Below are positions 52,587 through 61,258 of a stretch of DNA of 64,000 bases, in pieces; the stretch's first letter is position 1, and each line of letters begins with the position of its first letter. The position numbers and the translations under genes are program-made. Origin of the DNA: CAKRPJ01 sp934376955 (GTDB lineage Bacteria > Bacillota > Clostridia > Lachnospirales > Lachnospiraceae); assembly GCA_934376955.1 (NCBI GenBank), contig CAKRPJ010000010.1, forward strand, positions 16,430-80,429. The letters run 5' to 3'. A model generated the notes under the pieces. The model did no database searches. It saw only the letters and a list, made by a program, of their open reading frames with translations, and was not told the DNA's origin.

Positions 52587-52928
52587 ATGGAAAAAATAGT
52601 CGAGCAAGGTCTGCTGTATGATTTCTACGGTGAGCTCCTTACCGAGCATCAAAGACAGATCTATGAAGATGTCGTCTTTAATGACATGTCCTTAAGCGAG
52701 ATCGCCGAGGAACAGGGAATCAGTCGGCAGGGCGTATATGATCTTGTAAAACGGTGTGATAAGATCCTTTCCGGATACGAAGAAAAACTAAAGCTGGTTG
52801 AAAAATTCAACCGGACAAAAAAGATGGTCGAGGAGATCAAGCAGCTGGCTGTTCAGTATAAGCAGAGCGGTGAAAGCAGTCTGATCGATAAGATCGAGAG
52901 TATATCGGAGGAGATCGGTAAGCTCTAG
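52587..52928 (+). CDS. ylxM: YlxM, HTH protein of the SRP operon
   Basis: 113 residues with a sigma-70 region 4-like HTH (LTEHQRQIYEDVVFNDMSLS, then SRQGVYDLVKRCDKIL) and a helical tail. The UPF0122/YlxM family always precedes ffh and is reported to modulate SRP assembly or expression in streptococci. RBS AGGTGA. ffh starts 19 bases downstream. Confidence 0.92.
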   Translation: MEKIVEQGLLYDFYGELLTEHQRQIYEDVVFNDMSLSEIAEEQGISRQGVYDLVKRCDKILSGYEEKLKLVEKFNRTKKMVEEIKQLAVQYKQSGESSLIDKIESISEEIGKL

Positions 52929-52947
52929 CTATAAAGGGAGAGGTTAA

Positions 52948-54315
52948 ATGGCATTTGAAAGTTTAGCGGATAAATTACAAAATGTCTTTAAAAACTTAAG
53001 AGGCAAAGGACGTTTAACCGAAGCCGATGTCAAGGCAGCAATGAGGGAAGTAAAAATGGCCCTCCTTGAAGCCGATGTAAGTTTTAAAGTCGTAAAGCAG
53101 TTTATCAGTTCTGTGCAGGAGAGAGCCGTAGGACAGGATGTCTTAGAAAGCCTGACTCCCGGACAGATGGTAATAAAGATCGTCAATGAGGAGCTTGTCA
53201 AGCTGATGGGCTCTGAGACAACAGAGATCGCATTAAAGCCCCAGAACGAGATCACCGTCATTATGATGATCGGACTTCAGGGCGCCGGTAAGACCACTAC
53301 CACCGCAAAGCTTGCTGCAAAATTTAAAGCAAAAGGCAGAAAGCCTCTGCTTGCCGCATGTGACGTATATCGTCCGGCAGCGATCAAGCAGCTGCAGGTA
53401 AACGGTGAAAAGGTCGGCGTTCCGGTATTTTCGATGGGAGATAACCAGTCTCCTGTTGATATTGCAAAGGCTTCCATCGAGCATGCCCGCAAAGAGGGGA
53501 TGAACATGGTGTTTCTCGATACCGCAGGACGTCTGCAGATCGATGAATCCATGATGGACGAGCTGGTAAATATTAAGAACGCTGTTCATGTCGATCAGTC
53601 GATCTTAGTAGTAGATGCAATGACCGGTCAGGATGCCGTAAATGTTGCCGGAACCTTTAATGATAAGATCGGTGTTGACGGTGTGATCCTTACAAAGCTT
53701 GATGGCGACACCCGAGGCGGTGCAGCCCTTTCGATCAAATCAGTGACCGGAAGACCGATCCTGTATGTCGGCATGGGCGAAAAGCTCTCAGATCTGGAGC
53801 AGTTTTATCCGGATCGAATGGCTTCCAGAATTTTGGGAATGGGAGATATCCTTTCCCTGATCGAAAAAGCCGAATTTGACGTCAGCGAAGAAAAGGCCCG
53901 CGAAATGAGCCAGAAGCTTCGCAAGGCAGAGTTTGATTTCAATGATTTCCTTGACCAGATGAATCAGATCAAAAAAATGGGCGGTATGGGCAGTATTTTA
54001 AATATGATGCCTGGCATGTCCCAGATGAAAGGAAATCTTGATATAGACGAGAAATCCATGGACCGTGTAGAAGCGATCATCCTTTCCATGACGAAGGAGG
54101 AGCGGGCAAATCCTTCCCTCCTGAATCCATCCAGAAAGCAGCGTATCGCGAAAGGCGCAGGTGTTGATATCGCCGAGGTCAACAGGATCGTCAAGCAGTT
54201 TGAGCAGTCCAAAAAGCTGATGAAGCAGCTTCCCGGATTAATGGGCGGCGGTAAGAGAAAAGGCGGACTGGGAGGACTTTCCGGAATGATGGGAAAATTT
54301 AAATTACCATTTTGA
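52948..54315 (+). CDS. ffh: signal recognition particle protein Ffh
   Basis: 455 residues: N domain, G domain (GLQGAGKTTTTAKLA, ACDVYRPAAIKQLQV, DTAGRLQIDE, TKLDGDTRGGAALS) and the Met-rich M domain at the end (MGGMGSILNMMPGMSQMKG, GMMGKFKLPF) that binds signal sequences and SRP RNA. Partner of FtsY encoded at 28.7 kb. RBS GGGAGAGG. Confidence 0.98.
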   Translation: MAFESLADKLQNVFKNLRGKGRLTEADVKAAMREVKMALLEADVSFKVVKQFISSVQERAVGQDVLESLTPGQMVIKIVNEELVKLMGSETTEIALKPQNEITVIMMIGLQGAGKTTTTAKLAAKFKAKGRKPLLAACDVYRPAAIKQLQVNGEKVGVPVFSMGDNQSPVDIAKASIEHARKEGMNMVFLDTAGRLQIDESMMDELVNIKNAVHVDQSILVVDAMTGQDAVNVAGTFNDKIGVDGVILTKLDGDTRGGAALSIKSVTGRPILYVGMGEKLSDLEQFYPDRMASRILGMGDILSLIEKAEFDVSEEKAREMSQKLRKAEFDFNDFLDQMNQIKKMGGMGSILNMMPGMSQMKGNLDIDEKSMDRVEAIILSMTKEERANPSLLNPSRKQRIAKGAGVDIAEVNRIVKQFEQSKKLMKQLPGLMGGGKRKGGLGGLSGMMGKFKLPF

Positions 54316-54364
54316 TCCGGATCCTATATAAAGACACAGGTAAATAACCAAGGAGGTGAAAGAA

Positions 54365-54610
54365 ATGGCAGTAAAGATGAGATTAAGAAGAATGGGTCAG
54401 AAGAAGGCTCCTTTTTATAGAATCGTAGTTGCAGATTCCCGTTCCCCGAGAGATGGAAGATTCATCGAGGAGATCGGATACTATGACCCGAACTGCGAGC
54501 CGAGCGTTATCAAGTTTGACGAAGATGCAGCTAAGAAGTGGTTAGCAACAGGCGCTCAGCCGACAGAGACAGTTGGTAAGCTTTTAAAGGTAGCCGGCAT
54601 CACCCAGTAA
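54365..54610 (+). CDS. rpsP: 30S ribosomal protein S16
   Basis: 81 residues: AVKMRLRRMGQKKAPFYRIVV and DSRSPRDGRFIEEIGYYDP are the S16 signature. A strong RBS (AAGGAGGTGA) lies 6 bases before ATG 54365; the GTG at 54356 is within that RBS. It is a small-subunit assembly protein. Confidence 0.98.
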   Translation: MAVKMRLRRMGQKKAPFYRIVVADSRSPRDGRFIEEIGYYDPNCEPSVIKFDEDAAKKWLATGAQPTETVGKLLKVAGITQ

Positions 54611-54625
54611 TACGAGGTGTTTTTC

Positions 54626-54853
54626 ATGAAAAAATTGGTTGAAGTTATCGCTAAAGCACTGGTTGATAATCCAGACGAGGTTGTAGTTACAGAAACTGAG
54701 AACGATGACGAGATCGTTATTGAGCTCAAGGTTGCCTCTGCTGATATGGGAAAGGTCATCGGCAAGCAGGGAAGAATTGCGAAAGCGATCCGTTCCGTTG
54801 TCAAGGCGGCTTCTTCCAAGATGGAAAAGAAGGTCACTGTTGAGATTCAGTAA
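54626..54853 (+). CDS. khpA: KH-domain RNA-binding protein KhpA
   Basis: 75 residues with a single KH domain; the GxxG loop is in MGKVIGKQGRIAKAIRSVVKAA. In streptococci KhpA pairs with KhpB and influences division and RNA processing. Position between rpsP and rimM is the classic one. ATG 54626 with CGAGGTG upstream. Confidence 0.94.
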   Translation: MKKLVEVIAKALVDNPDEVVVTETENDDEIVIELKVASADMGKVIGKQGRIAKAIRSVVKAASSKMEKKVTVEIQ

Positions 54854-54859
54854 CTGGGA

Positions 54860-54903
54860 TAGGGACTGCGATCAGAGAAATTTGATCACAGTTCCTTATT
54901 TTT
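54860..54903 (+). terminator. terminator between khpA and rimM
   Basis: AGGGACTGCGATC pairs with GATCACAGTTCCT (two mismatches), followed by TATTTTTAT. Confidence 0.6.
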
Positions 54904-54949
54904 ATATAAAGATATCGGGGTCAAAAGTCCCCGATTGTGAGGTATTGTA

Positions 54950-55462
54950 ATGGAAGAATTGCTTAGAGTCGGCGTGATCACCTCTCCCCACGGAGTTCGT
55001 GGAGAAGTGAAGGTATTCCCGACTACCGATGATGTAAATCGTTTCAAGAAGCTTAAAAGCGTGCTTCTCGATACCGGAAAAGAAAAAACAGCTCTTGAGA
55101 TCGAACATGTAAAATTCTTTAAAAACATGGTGATCCTGAAATTCAAGGGCTTTGACAATATGAACGATGTTGAGGCATGGCGTCAGAAGGATCTTCTGAT
55201 CGATCGAAAACAGGCGGTCAAGCTCTCCCCTGATGAAAACTTTATCGTCGATCTGATCGGCCTTACGGTCATTACAGACAATGGGGAAACACTTGGTACC
55301 ATGACGGATGTGATCCAGACCGGTGCAAATGATGTCTACTGCGTTTCTTCCCCCTCCGGAAAGGAGATCCTGCTTCCGGCCATCAAGGACTGTATCCTTA
55401 AGGTCGATCTGGAAAAGAACGAGATGCTCGTTCACGTCCTTGACGGTCTGCTTGACCTATAA
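54950..55462 (+). CDS. rimM: 16S rRNA processing protein RimM
   Basis: 170 residues: LLRVGVITSPHGVRGEVKVFPTTDD at the start (PRC/RimM N domain) and DLIGLTVITDNGETLGTMTDVIQTGANDVY for the C-terminal PRC barrel. It helps mature the 30S head and binds S19. It is followed by trmD after 27 bases. Confidence 0.96.
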   Translation: MEELLRVGVITSPHGVRGEVKVFPTTDDVNRFKKLKSVLLDTGKEKTALEIEHVKFFKNMVILKFKGFDNMNDVEAWRQKDLLIDRKQAVKLSPDENFIVDLIGLTVITDNGETLGTMTDVIQTGANDVYCVSSPSGKEILLPAIKDCILKVDLEKNEMLVHVLDGLLDL

Positions 55463-55489
55463 CCATTATTTAGAACAACGGAGGCTATT

Positions 55490-56239
55490 ATGAATTTCCA
55501 CATAATGACATTATTTCCGGAAATGATCATGAATGGTTTAAATACCAGCATTCTTGGTCGTGCCAGCAGCAAAGGCCTTCTTTCCTTTGAAGCGATCAAT
55601 ATCCGGGATTATACCCTTGAACGCCACGGCAAGGTAGACGACTATCCCTATGGCGGAGGCGCCGGTATGGTCATGCAGGCAGAACCGATTTATCGCGCCT
55701 ACGCGGCCCTGACAGAGCGGATCGGAAAAAAGCCCCGTGTCGTTTATATGACGCCTCAGGGCCGTACCTTTACACAGTCCATCGCCGAGGAGCTGGCCAA
55801 GGAGGACGAGCTTGTTTTTCTCTGCGGCCACTATGAGGGAGTAGATGAGCGCGTTCTGGAAATGATCGCCACCGACTATCTTTCCGCAGGCGATTATGTC
55901 CTGACCGGCGGCGAGCTTCCGGCCATGATGATGATCGACTGTATTTCCCGCCTGATCCCCGGCGTTTTAAATAATGATGTTTCTGCAGAATTTGAGTCCT
56001 TTCATGACAATCTGTTAGAATATCCCCAGTATACCCGGCCGGAGGAATTTATGGGGCGTAAGGTTCCGGATATCCTTTTATCCGGACACCATGCCAATGT
56101 CGAAAAGTGGAGACGCGAGCAGTCGATCATCCGGACACTGGAGCGCAGGCCGGAGCTTTTACAGGATGCCGTACTTTCAAAAAAAGAACAGCAGTTTCTT
56201 GACCGCCTTTTAAAGGAAAGAGAATTACTGCAAAAATAG
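55490..56239 (+). CDS. trmD: tRNA (guanine37-N1)-methyltransferase
   Basis: 249 residues, SPOUT methyltransferase with the deep trefoil knot: NFHIMTLFPEMI, DDYPYGGGAGMVMQAEPI, LCGHYEGVDERV and GDYVLTGGELPAMMMID for SAM binding. It methylates G37 next to the anticodon and prevents +1 slippage. RBS CGGAGG. Confidence 0.97.
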   Translation: MNFHIMTLFPEMIMNGLNTSILGRASSKGLLSFEAINIRDYTLERHGKVDDYPYGGGAGMVMQAEPIYRAYAALTERIGKKPRVVYMTPQGRTFTQSIAEELAKEDELVFLCGHYEGVDERVLEMIATDYLSAGDYVLTGGELPAMMMIDCISRLIPGVLNNDVSAEFESFHDNLLEYPQYTRPEEFMGRKVPDILLSGHHANVEKWRREQSIIRTLERRPELLQDAVLSKKEQQFLDRLLKERELLQK

Positions 56240-56242
56240 TCC

Positions 56243-56271
56243 TTGCTTTTTATCGCTTACTATGGTATAAT
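56243..56271 (+). promoter_or_regulatory. promoter of rplS
   Basis: TTGCTT (56243-56248), 17 bases, TATAAT (56266-56271). The 80-base leader that follows may carry the Firmicutes L19 leader hairpin (GCCGCACAGAATGCTGCGGG region), which I could not verify by alignment. Confidence 0.65.
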
Positions 56272-56356
56272 TAAGCACTGTGAAATAAGAGATGTTCCTC
56301 TGCCGCACAGAATGCTGCGGGTAAGAACTTCGAATACTACAAGGAGGTTCATTCAA

Positions 56357-56704
56357 ATGAACGAAATTATCAAGAATATTGAAGCTGCCCAGTTAAAAAA
56401 GACTGTACCGTGCTTCAACGTAGGTGATACCGTAAGAGTATCCGCTAAGATCAAAGAGGGAAACCGTGAGAGAATTCAGGTTTTCGAAGGAACTGTTATT
56501 AAGAGACAGAATGGCGGCGTAAGAGAAACTTTCACCGTTAGAAAGAACTCCAATGGTATCGGCGTTGAAAAGACATGGCCGCTTCATTCTCCGTCTGTTG
56601 AGAATATCGAAGTTGTCAGAAAAGGTAAAGTACGCCGTGCAAGACTGAACTACTTAAGAACAAGAGTAGGCAAGGCTGCTAAGGTTAAAGAGTTAGTTAA
56701 ATAA
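56357..56704 (+). CDS. rplS: 50S ribosomal protein L19
   Basis: 115 residues: FNVGDTVRVSAKIKEGNRERIQVFEG then TFTVRKNSNGIGVEKTWPLHSP and RRARLNYLRTRVGKAAKVKE, all L19. It sits at the 30S-50S interface. ATG 56357 has AAGGAGG 10 bases upstream; the reading frame open further upstream covers its promoter and leader and is not coding. Confidence 0.98.
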   Translation: MNEIIKNIEAAQLKKTVPCFNVGDTVRVSAKIKEGNRERIQVFEGTVIKRQNGGVRETFTVRKNSNGIGVEKTWPLHSPSVENIEVVRKGKVRRARLNYLRTRVGKAAKVKELVK

Positions 56705-56723
56705 TAATTTTAACCGACGGATC

Positions 56724-56752
56724 AAGGGACAATGAAAATTGTCCCTTTTTTT
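56724..56752 (+). terminator. terminator after rplS
   Basis: AAGGGACAAT-GAAA-ATTGTCCCTT, perfect 10-bp stem, with seven T in all (56746-56752). Confidence 0.93.
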
Positions 56753-56794
56753 CACTCTATAATTCCCGCATATTATTCCCCGGAGGTGGTTCTA

Positions 56795-57358
56795 GTGGAA
56801 TTCCATCAGGAATCAGAGACAAAAAAGCTGCATGCAGCCGTCCACTGGATCGTTGATATCGTTGTCACGATCGCAATGGCCTGCTATCTGGTATATGGAT
56901 TCGGCGGACGCGTTGAGGTGAATGGAAGCTCAATGAAGCCGGTACTGGAATCCGGAGATGTTATCCTCATCAATCGGCTTGCCTATGACCTAGGAAAGCC
57001 GAAGCGTTTTGATATCGCCTTGTTTTCCCGGGATGACTCCGGGACGAATCTGAAGCGGATCATCGGTCTTCCCGGAGAGACTGTCCAGATCAAAGACAAC
57101 CGGATCTACATTAACGGCAGTCTGCTGGAAACCACAAGTGAGCTTTCTTATGTGACGATTGCGGGGATCGCGGAGTTTCCTGTTGAGCTTGGAGACGATG
57201 AATATTTTCTTCTCGGTGATAACAGGGAATCCAGCGAGGACAGCCGCTTTCCGGGTATAGGAAGTGTAAACCGCAGCCGCATGATCGGAAAGGCATGGCT
57301 GAGACTACAGCCCTTCTCCCGTTTTGGGCGTATTACAATCCCAGGAGGAAATGAATGA
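56795..57358 (+). CDS. lepB: signal peptidase I
   Basis: 187 residues: an N-terminal membrane anchor (WIVDIVVTIAMACYLVYGF), catalytic Ser in VNGSSMKPVLESGDVILINR, catalytic Lys in GTNLKRIIGLPGETVQI and the box EYFLLGDNRESSEDSRFPGIG. It cleaves exported preproteins on the outer face of the membrane. Unlike the Ser/His protein at 8.05 kb, this one is a normal Ser/Lys enzyme. I chose GTG 56795 because GGAGGT precedes it by 7 bases; the upstream in-frame ATG lies within the rplS terminator. Confidence 0.93.
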   Translation: MEFHQESETKKLHAAVHWIVDIVVTIAMACYLVYGFGGRVEVNGSSMKPVLESGDVILINRLAYDLGKPKRFDIALFSRDDSGTNLKRIIGLPGETVQIKDNRIYINGSLLETTSELSYVTIAGIAEFPVELGDDEYFLLGDNRESSEDSRFPGIGSVNRSRMIGKAWLRLQPFSRFGRITIPGGNE

Positions 57359-58227
57359 ATATCCAATGGTATCCAGGGCACATGACAAAGGCAAAACGTG
57401 CCATGAAGGAAGATATAAAACTGATCGATCTGATCATAGAACTCGTCGACTCCAGAGCGCCGCTCTCAAGCCGGAATCCGGATATTGATGAGCTGGGCAA
57501 AGGAAAGGGCCGTGTGATCCTTTTAAACAAAGCAGACCTTGCTTCTGAAGCAGGAAATGCAGCCTGGACGTCCTATTTTGAGTCGAAGGGCTTTCAGGTC
57601 ATGAAGATCGATGCAAGACAGAAAACAAGCTTAAAGCAGATCCACCAGTGTATTCAGGAAGCCTGCCGTGAAAAGATCGAACGTGATCGAAAACGCGGTA
57701 TCTTAAACCGCCCGATCCGTGCCATGGTCGTCGGTATCCCCAATGTCGGAAAATCCACCTTTATTAACAGCTTTGCGGGAAAGGCTGCCGCCAAGACCGG
57801 AAACAAACCGGGAGTTACAAAGGGAAATCAATGGATTCGTCTTAATAAGCAGGTAGAGCTCCTCGACACGCCGGGTATCCTTTGGCCCAAATTTGAAGAT
57901 CAGGCTGTTGGGCTTCGTCTTGCCTTTCTCGGCTCCATCAATGATGAGATCCTCGATAAGGACGAGCTTGCCTCGGAATTAGCTGCATTTCTTTCCGGAT
58001 CCTGTCCGGGTCTCCTGACCGAGCGTTATGGGATCACCGATGAAAATAAGCCTCCCTATGAGCTTTTAGGAGATATTGCAGCAGCCCGCTCCTGCCTGAC
58101 TAAGGGCGGTGCGCCAGACCTTTCCAGGGCCTCAAAGCTTCTTATCGATGATTTCAGAAGCGGAAAGCTTGGCAGGATCACTCTGGAGTATCCGGAAGCA
58201 TCCGGAAACAGGGAGGAGAAGGAATAA
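57355..58227 (+). CDS. rbgA: ribosome biogenesis GTPase RbgA (YlqF)
   Basis: 290 residues, circularly permuted GTPase: WYPGHMTKAKRAM, VDSRAPLSSRNPDI, G4 (LLNKADL) first, then G1 (GIPNVGKSTFIN), GVTKGNQWI and G3 (LLDTPGILWPKFED), with a C-terminal RNA-binding tail. It is needed for late 50S assembly. It overlaps the lepB stop by 4 bases (ATGA); RBS AGGAGG. Confidence 0.96.
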   Translation: MNIQWYPGHMTKAKRAMKEDIKLIDLIIELVDSRAPLSSRNPDIDELGKGKGRVILLNKADLASEAGNAAWTSYFESKGFQVMKIDARQKTSLKQIHQCIQEACREKIERDRKRGILNRPIRAMVVGIPNVGKSTFINSFAGKAAAKTGNKPGVTKGNQWIRLNKQVELLDTPGILWPKFEDQAVGLRLAFLGSINDEILDKDELASELAAFLSGSCPGLLTERYGITDENKPPYELLGDIAAARSCLTKGGAPDLSRASKLLIDDFRSGKLGRITLEYPEASGNREEKE

Positions 58228-58228
58228 T

Positions 58229-58876
58229 ATGGCACGAGCATTGACCGGAGAACGTCTGGAAAAAGAGCTTCTCAGATTAGAAGCAATGAAGGAATATGAA
58301 CATCGATATCAGGACTATGCCCTGATCTGCGGGATTGACGAGGCCGGGAGAGGCCCTCTGGCCGGCCCGGTGGTTGCCGGTGCTGTGATCCTTCCGAAAG
58401 ACTGTAATATCCTCTATCTGAATGATTCCAAGAAGCTTTCGGAAAAGAGGAGAGAGGAGCTGTTCCTTGAGATCCGGGAAAAAGCAGTCGCTTATGCAAC
58501 CGGTATCGTAAGTCCCGACCGGATCGACGAGATCAATATCCTGCAGGCAACCTATGAGGCAATGAGAAAGGCGGTCTCTATGCTGACGCCGTCCCCAGAC
58601 CTCCTTTTAAATGATGCCGTAACTATCCCTCAGATTAAGCTCCCCCAGATCCCCATCATCAAGGGAGACGCAAAAAGTGTGTCCATTGCGGCTGCCAGCG
58701 TACTTGCAAAGGTCACAAGGGATCACATCATGGTCGAATACGATAAGCTGTATCCGGAATACGGATTTTCCAAGCACAAGGGCTATGGGACAGCTGCCCA
58801 TATTTCCGCCCTTCTTGAATTTGGCCCGTCACCGATACATAGAAGAAGCTTTATAAAAAATTATGAAAGAAAGTAG
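58229..58876 (+). CDS. rnhB: ribonuclease HII
   Basis: 215 residues: catalytic GIDEAGRGPLAGPVVAGAVIL (first Asp-Glu), LNDSKKLSEKRRE, LLNDAVTIPQIKLPQIPIIKGDAKS and FSKHKGYGT. It nicks RNA in RNA-DNA hybrids and misincorporated ribonucleotides. ATG 58229 immediately after rbgA, with GAGGAGAAGG. Confidence 0.95.
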   Translation: MARALTGERLEKELLRLEAMKEYEHRYQDYALICGIDEAGRGPLAGPVVAGAVILPKDCNILYLNDSKKLSEKRREELFLEIREKAVAYATGIVSPDRIDEINILQATYEAMRKAVSMLTPSPDLLLNDAVTIPQIKLPQIPIIKGDAKSVSIAAASVLAKVTRDHIMVEYDKLYPEYGFSKHKGYGTAAHISALLEFGPSPIHRRSFIKNYERK

Positions 58877-59210
58877 AAAAGCTACGGGCGGCCGCAATGA
58901 ATGGAATGCGGCCGTTTTCCTTAAAGAACAGGGACTTACTATCATCGAAATGAATTATCGCTGCAGAAGCGGTGAGATCGATATTATTGCTTTAGACGGA
59001 AATACACTTGTATTTGTCGAAGTACGATCCAGAAGCACTGCCGATATGGAAGCCGCTTTGGAATCCATCTCCGGCAAAAAAGCCGCACAAGTTCGACGGA
59101 TAGCCGAAATCTACCTGTATACCCATCAATATCCTGAAGAAACACCCTGCCGGTTTGATGCCATCGGTATTGCCGGTAATGAGCTCGCATATATTAAAAA
59201 TGCATTTTAG
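58863..59210 (+). CDS. yraN: YraN family (UPF0102) nuclease-like protein
   Basis: 115 residues with the Holliday-junction-resolvase-like pattern GEIDIIALDGNTLVFVEVRSRS, in which E, D and ExR/K form a PD-(D/E)XK-type site. The cellular role is not well established. It overlaps the rnhB 3' end by 14 bases, as is usual for the rnhB-yraN pair. Confidence 0.9.
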   Translation: MKESRKATGGRNEWNAAVFLKEQGLTIIEMNYRCRSGEIDIIALDGNTLVFVEVRSRSTADMEAALESISGKKAAQVRRIAEIYLYTHQYPEETPCRFDAIGIAGNELAYIKNAF

Positions 59211-59263
59211 ATAATGATGCGTTTGCAGATCTGCAAATAGCTGTTATCGGAAAAGAGGATCAA

Positions 59264-60112
59264 ATGCACAACTGGATAAGAAAAACCGGCCCCTGTCATT
59301 TAACAGAACAGACGAAGAACGGCGTGACGTGGCTTTCCTTCCCCTCTTTAGAGGAGAGCAGAATGGTACGGCACGCATTTTCCACCCGTATGGGAGGCGT
59401 TAGTAAAGGAGCTTACTCTACGATGAATTTTTCCTTTACCCGGGGAGATGACCCTGCAGCAGTACGGGAAAACTACAGAAGAATGGCCGCTGCCATCGGT
59501 GTAGACGAAAACCGCATGGTATTAACATTTCAGACCCATACAACAAATGTAAGGCTCGTAAGGCCGGAGGATGAGGGAAAGGGGATCATCCGGGAGCGGG
59601 ATTATCGTGATGTAGACGGCCTTATCACTGATCGTCCGGGAGTTACACTTGTGTCCTTCTTCGCAGATTGTGTCCCCCTTTACTTTCTTGATACCAAGAA
59701 TAAAGCCATCGGTCTTTCCCATTCCGGCTGGAGAGGAACCGTAAACCGCATGGGAGAGAAGACCCTGACTGAAATGACAAAGGCCTTCGGAACCGACCCT
59801 TCCGACGTGATCGCCTGCATCGGCCCCAGCATCTGCAGGGACTGCTATGAAATCGGCCCGGAGGTGGCTGAAGAATTTTACAAAGCATTCCACACAAAAT
59901 ACCATGACAAGCTTCTTTATAAAAAAGATAACGGAAAATATCAGTTAGACCTCTGGGAGGCAAACCGAATCATTCTTACCGAAGCCGGAATACCGTCCTC
60001 ACAGATCTCTGTCACCGATATCTGCACACGATGTAATCCGGAATATCTCTTTTCCCATCGGGCCGCTGCCGAAAAGAGAGGAAATCTGTGTGCCTTCCTC
60101 TGCCTGAATTAA
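59264..60112 (+). CDS. pgeF: PgeF/YfiH-family multicopper-oxidase-like protein
   Basis: 282 residues: FSTRMGGVSKGAYSTMNFSFTRGDD, FADCVPLYFLD, GLSHSGWRGTVNRM and ACIGPSICRDCYEIGPEV, with the Cys/His zinc ligands of the YfiH/DUF152 fold. E. coli YfiH (PgeF) edits mis-incorporated serine in peptidoglycan; other homologues are purine phosphorylase/laccase-like. The biochemical role here is not decided by sequence. RBS AAAAGAGG. Confidence 0.92.
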   Translation: MHNWIRKTGPCHLTEQTKNGVTWLSFPSLEESRMVRHAFSTRMGGVSKGAYSTMNFSFTRGDDPAAVRENYRRMAAAIGVDENRMVLTFQTHTTNVRLVRPEDEGKGIIRERDYRDVDGLITDRPGVTLVSFFADCVPLYFLDTKNKAIGLSHSGWRGTVNRMGEKTLTEMTKAFGTDPSDVIACIGPSICRDCYEIGPEVAEEFYKAFHTKYHDKLLYKKDNGKYQLDLWEANRIILTEAGIPSSQISVTDICTRCNPEYLFSHRAAAEKRGNLCAFLCLN

Positions 60113-60237
60113 TTTTTTTCATAATAATGACAATTTACGAAAAACCTTCTAGTGTATTATATTTCAACACGCTCATACTAGGAATGTAACACGAAACGCC
60201 GGATCTAAACCGGCATCAGAAAAAGGAGGTATTGTAA

Positions 60238-60450
60238 ATGTCCAATACAAATAATTCTTCTAACCGTGTCGTCGTTCCGGAAGCCAAGGGAGCTATGGAC
60301 AAATTCAAGATGGAGATCGCCAATGAGTTAGGTGTGCCGCTTACCGAGGGCTATAACGGAAACCTGACTTCCTACCAGAACGGCAGCGTGGGCGGATATA
60401 TGGTCAAAAAAATGATCGAGGCCCAGGAAAAACAGATGGCAGGCAAATAG
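60238..60450 (+). CDS. alpha/beta-type small acid-soluble spore protein
   Basis: 70 residues: NRVVVPEAKGAMDKFKMEIANELG and the C-terminal GYNGNLTSYQNGSVGGYMVKKMIE are the two conserved SASP blocks; KMEIANE is the GPR protease cleavage region. SASPs coat spore DNA and protect it from UV and heat, so the organism can sporulate. RBS AAGGAGG. A CATACTA at 60174-60180 resembles a sigma-G -10 box, but I saw no convincing matching -35 box. Confidence 0.95.
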   Translation: MSNTNNSSNRVVVPEAKGAMDKFKMEIANELGVPLTEGYNGNLTSYQNGSVGGYMVKKMIEAQEKQMAGK

Positions 60451-60467
60451 GATAAATCATGATCCTG

Positions 60468-60511
60468 AGACCTCTCCGGCAGTCACTGTCACTCCGGAGA
60501 GGTCTTTTTTT
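60468..60511 (+). terminator. terminator after the SASP gene
   Basis: AGACCTCTCCGG pairs perfectly with CCGGAGAGGTCT and is followed by six more T. Confidence 0.93.
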
Positions 60512-60543
60512 GTGTCATAGGGCGCTTCGTCCTATGTCACAAA
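60511..60543 (+). repeat. TGTGTCATAGG/CCTATGTCACA hairpin
   Basis: An 11-bp stem with one mismatch and loop GCGCTTCGT. It begins like the first hairpin of the 4.4-kb array (TGTGACAGG/CCTGTCACA) and lies just before the 63-bp repeat. Confidence 0.65.
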
Positions 60544-60546
60544 TTT

Positions 60547-60609
60547 TGATGCCAGCGGATTGTTCCGTGCTGCGCACTCCCACAATCCTACCCAATATTC
60601 GCATATCGT
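60547..60609 (-). repeat. 63-bp dispersed hairpin repeat (family B), copy 2
   Basis: Inverted relative to copy 1 at 14725-14787; 60 of 63 bases are identical, and the nested hairpin core is kept. The flanks differ completely between the copies and show no target-site duplication. Confidence 0.85.
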
Positions 60610-60684
60610 GAGGTTAGTATCATAAAATTTGTGCTTGTATATCCGGAAACTAATGTTTATAATAATACCGATGTGAGGTGAGTT

Positions 60685-61239
60685 ATGAGAGTAATCGCAG
60701 GCAGCGCACGGCGGCTGATCTTAAAAACAGCAGAGGGACTTGAGACAAGGCCCACGACAGACCGGATCAAGGAAACTCTGTTCAACATGATAAATAATGA
60801 ATTATACGGCTGCTGCTTCCTTGATCTTTTTGCAGGAAGCGGTGCCATCGGGATCGAAGCCTTAAGCCGCGGAGCAAAAAAATGTGTGTTTGTCGATAAC
60901 GGACAACGCCAGATCGAATGTATCCGCGATAATCTGAAAACAACACGGCTTGAGGATCGGGCGGTGATCGCATCCGGGGATGTCCTTTCCCAGATCGGCC
61001 GCCTCGCCGAAAAGAAGGAGCATTTCGATCTGATCTTTATGGATCCGCCATATAACCACGGATGGGAACAAAAGGTACTTTCCGCACTCCGTCCTACTTC
61101 CCTTGCTGACGAGGATACCCTTATTATCGTCGAAGCTTCCTTAAATACCGACTTTTCGTGGACCGAGGAAGCCGGATTTACGATCAGCAGAATAAAGGAA
61201 TATAAGACAAACAAGCATGTATTTTTAAAAATCAAATAA
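60685..61239 (+). CDS. rsmD: 16S rRNA (guanine966-N2)-methyltransferase RsmD
   Basis: 184 residues: MRVIAGSARRLIL, RPTTDRIKETLFNMI, SAM site FLDLFAGSGAIGIEALSRGA and the catalytic IFMDPPYNHG. It methylates G966 of 16S rRNA. RBS GTGAGGTGAG. It is followed by coaD after 19 bases, the usual pair (Bacillus ylbH-ylbI). Confidence 0.96.
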   Translation: MRVIAGSARRLILKTAEGLETRPTTDRIKETLFNMINNELYGCCFLDLFAGSGAIGIEALSRGAKKCVFVDNGQRQIECIRDNLKTTRLEDRAVIASGDVLSQIGRLAEKKEHFDLIFMDPPYNHGWEQKVLSALRPTSLADEDTLIIVEASLNTDFSWTEEAGFTISRIKEYKTNKHVFLKIK

Positions 61240-61258
61240 GGAAAGGCAGAAACGCCAG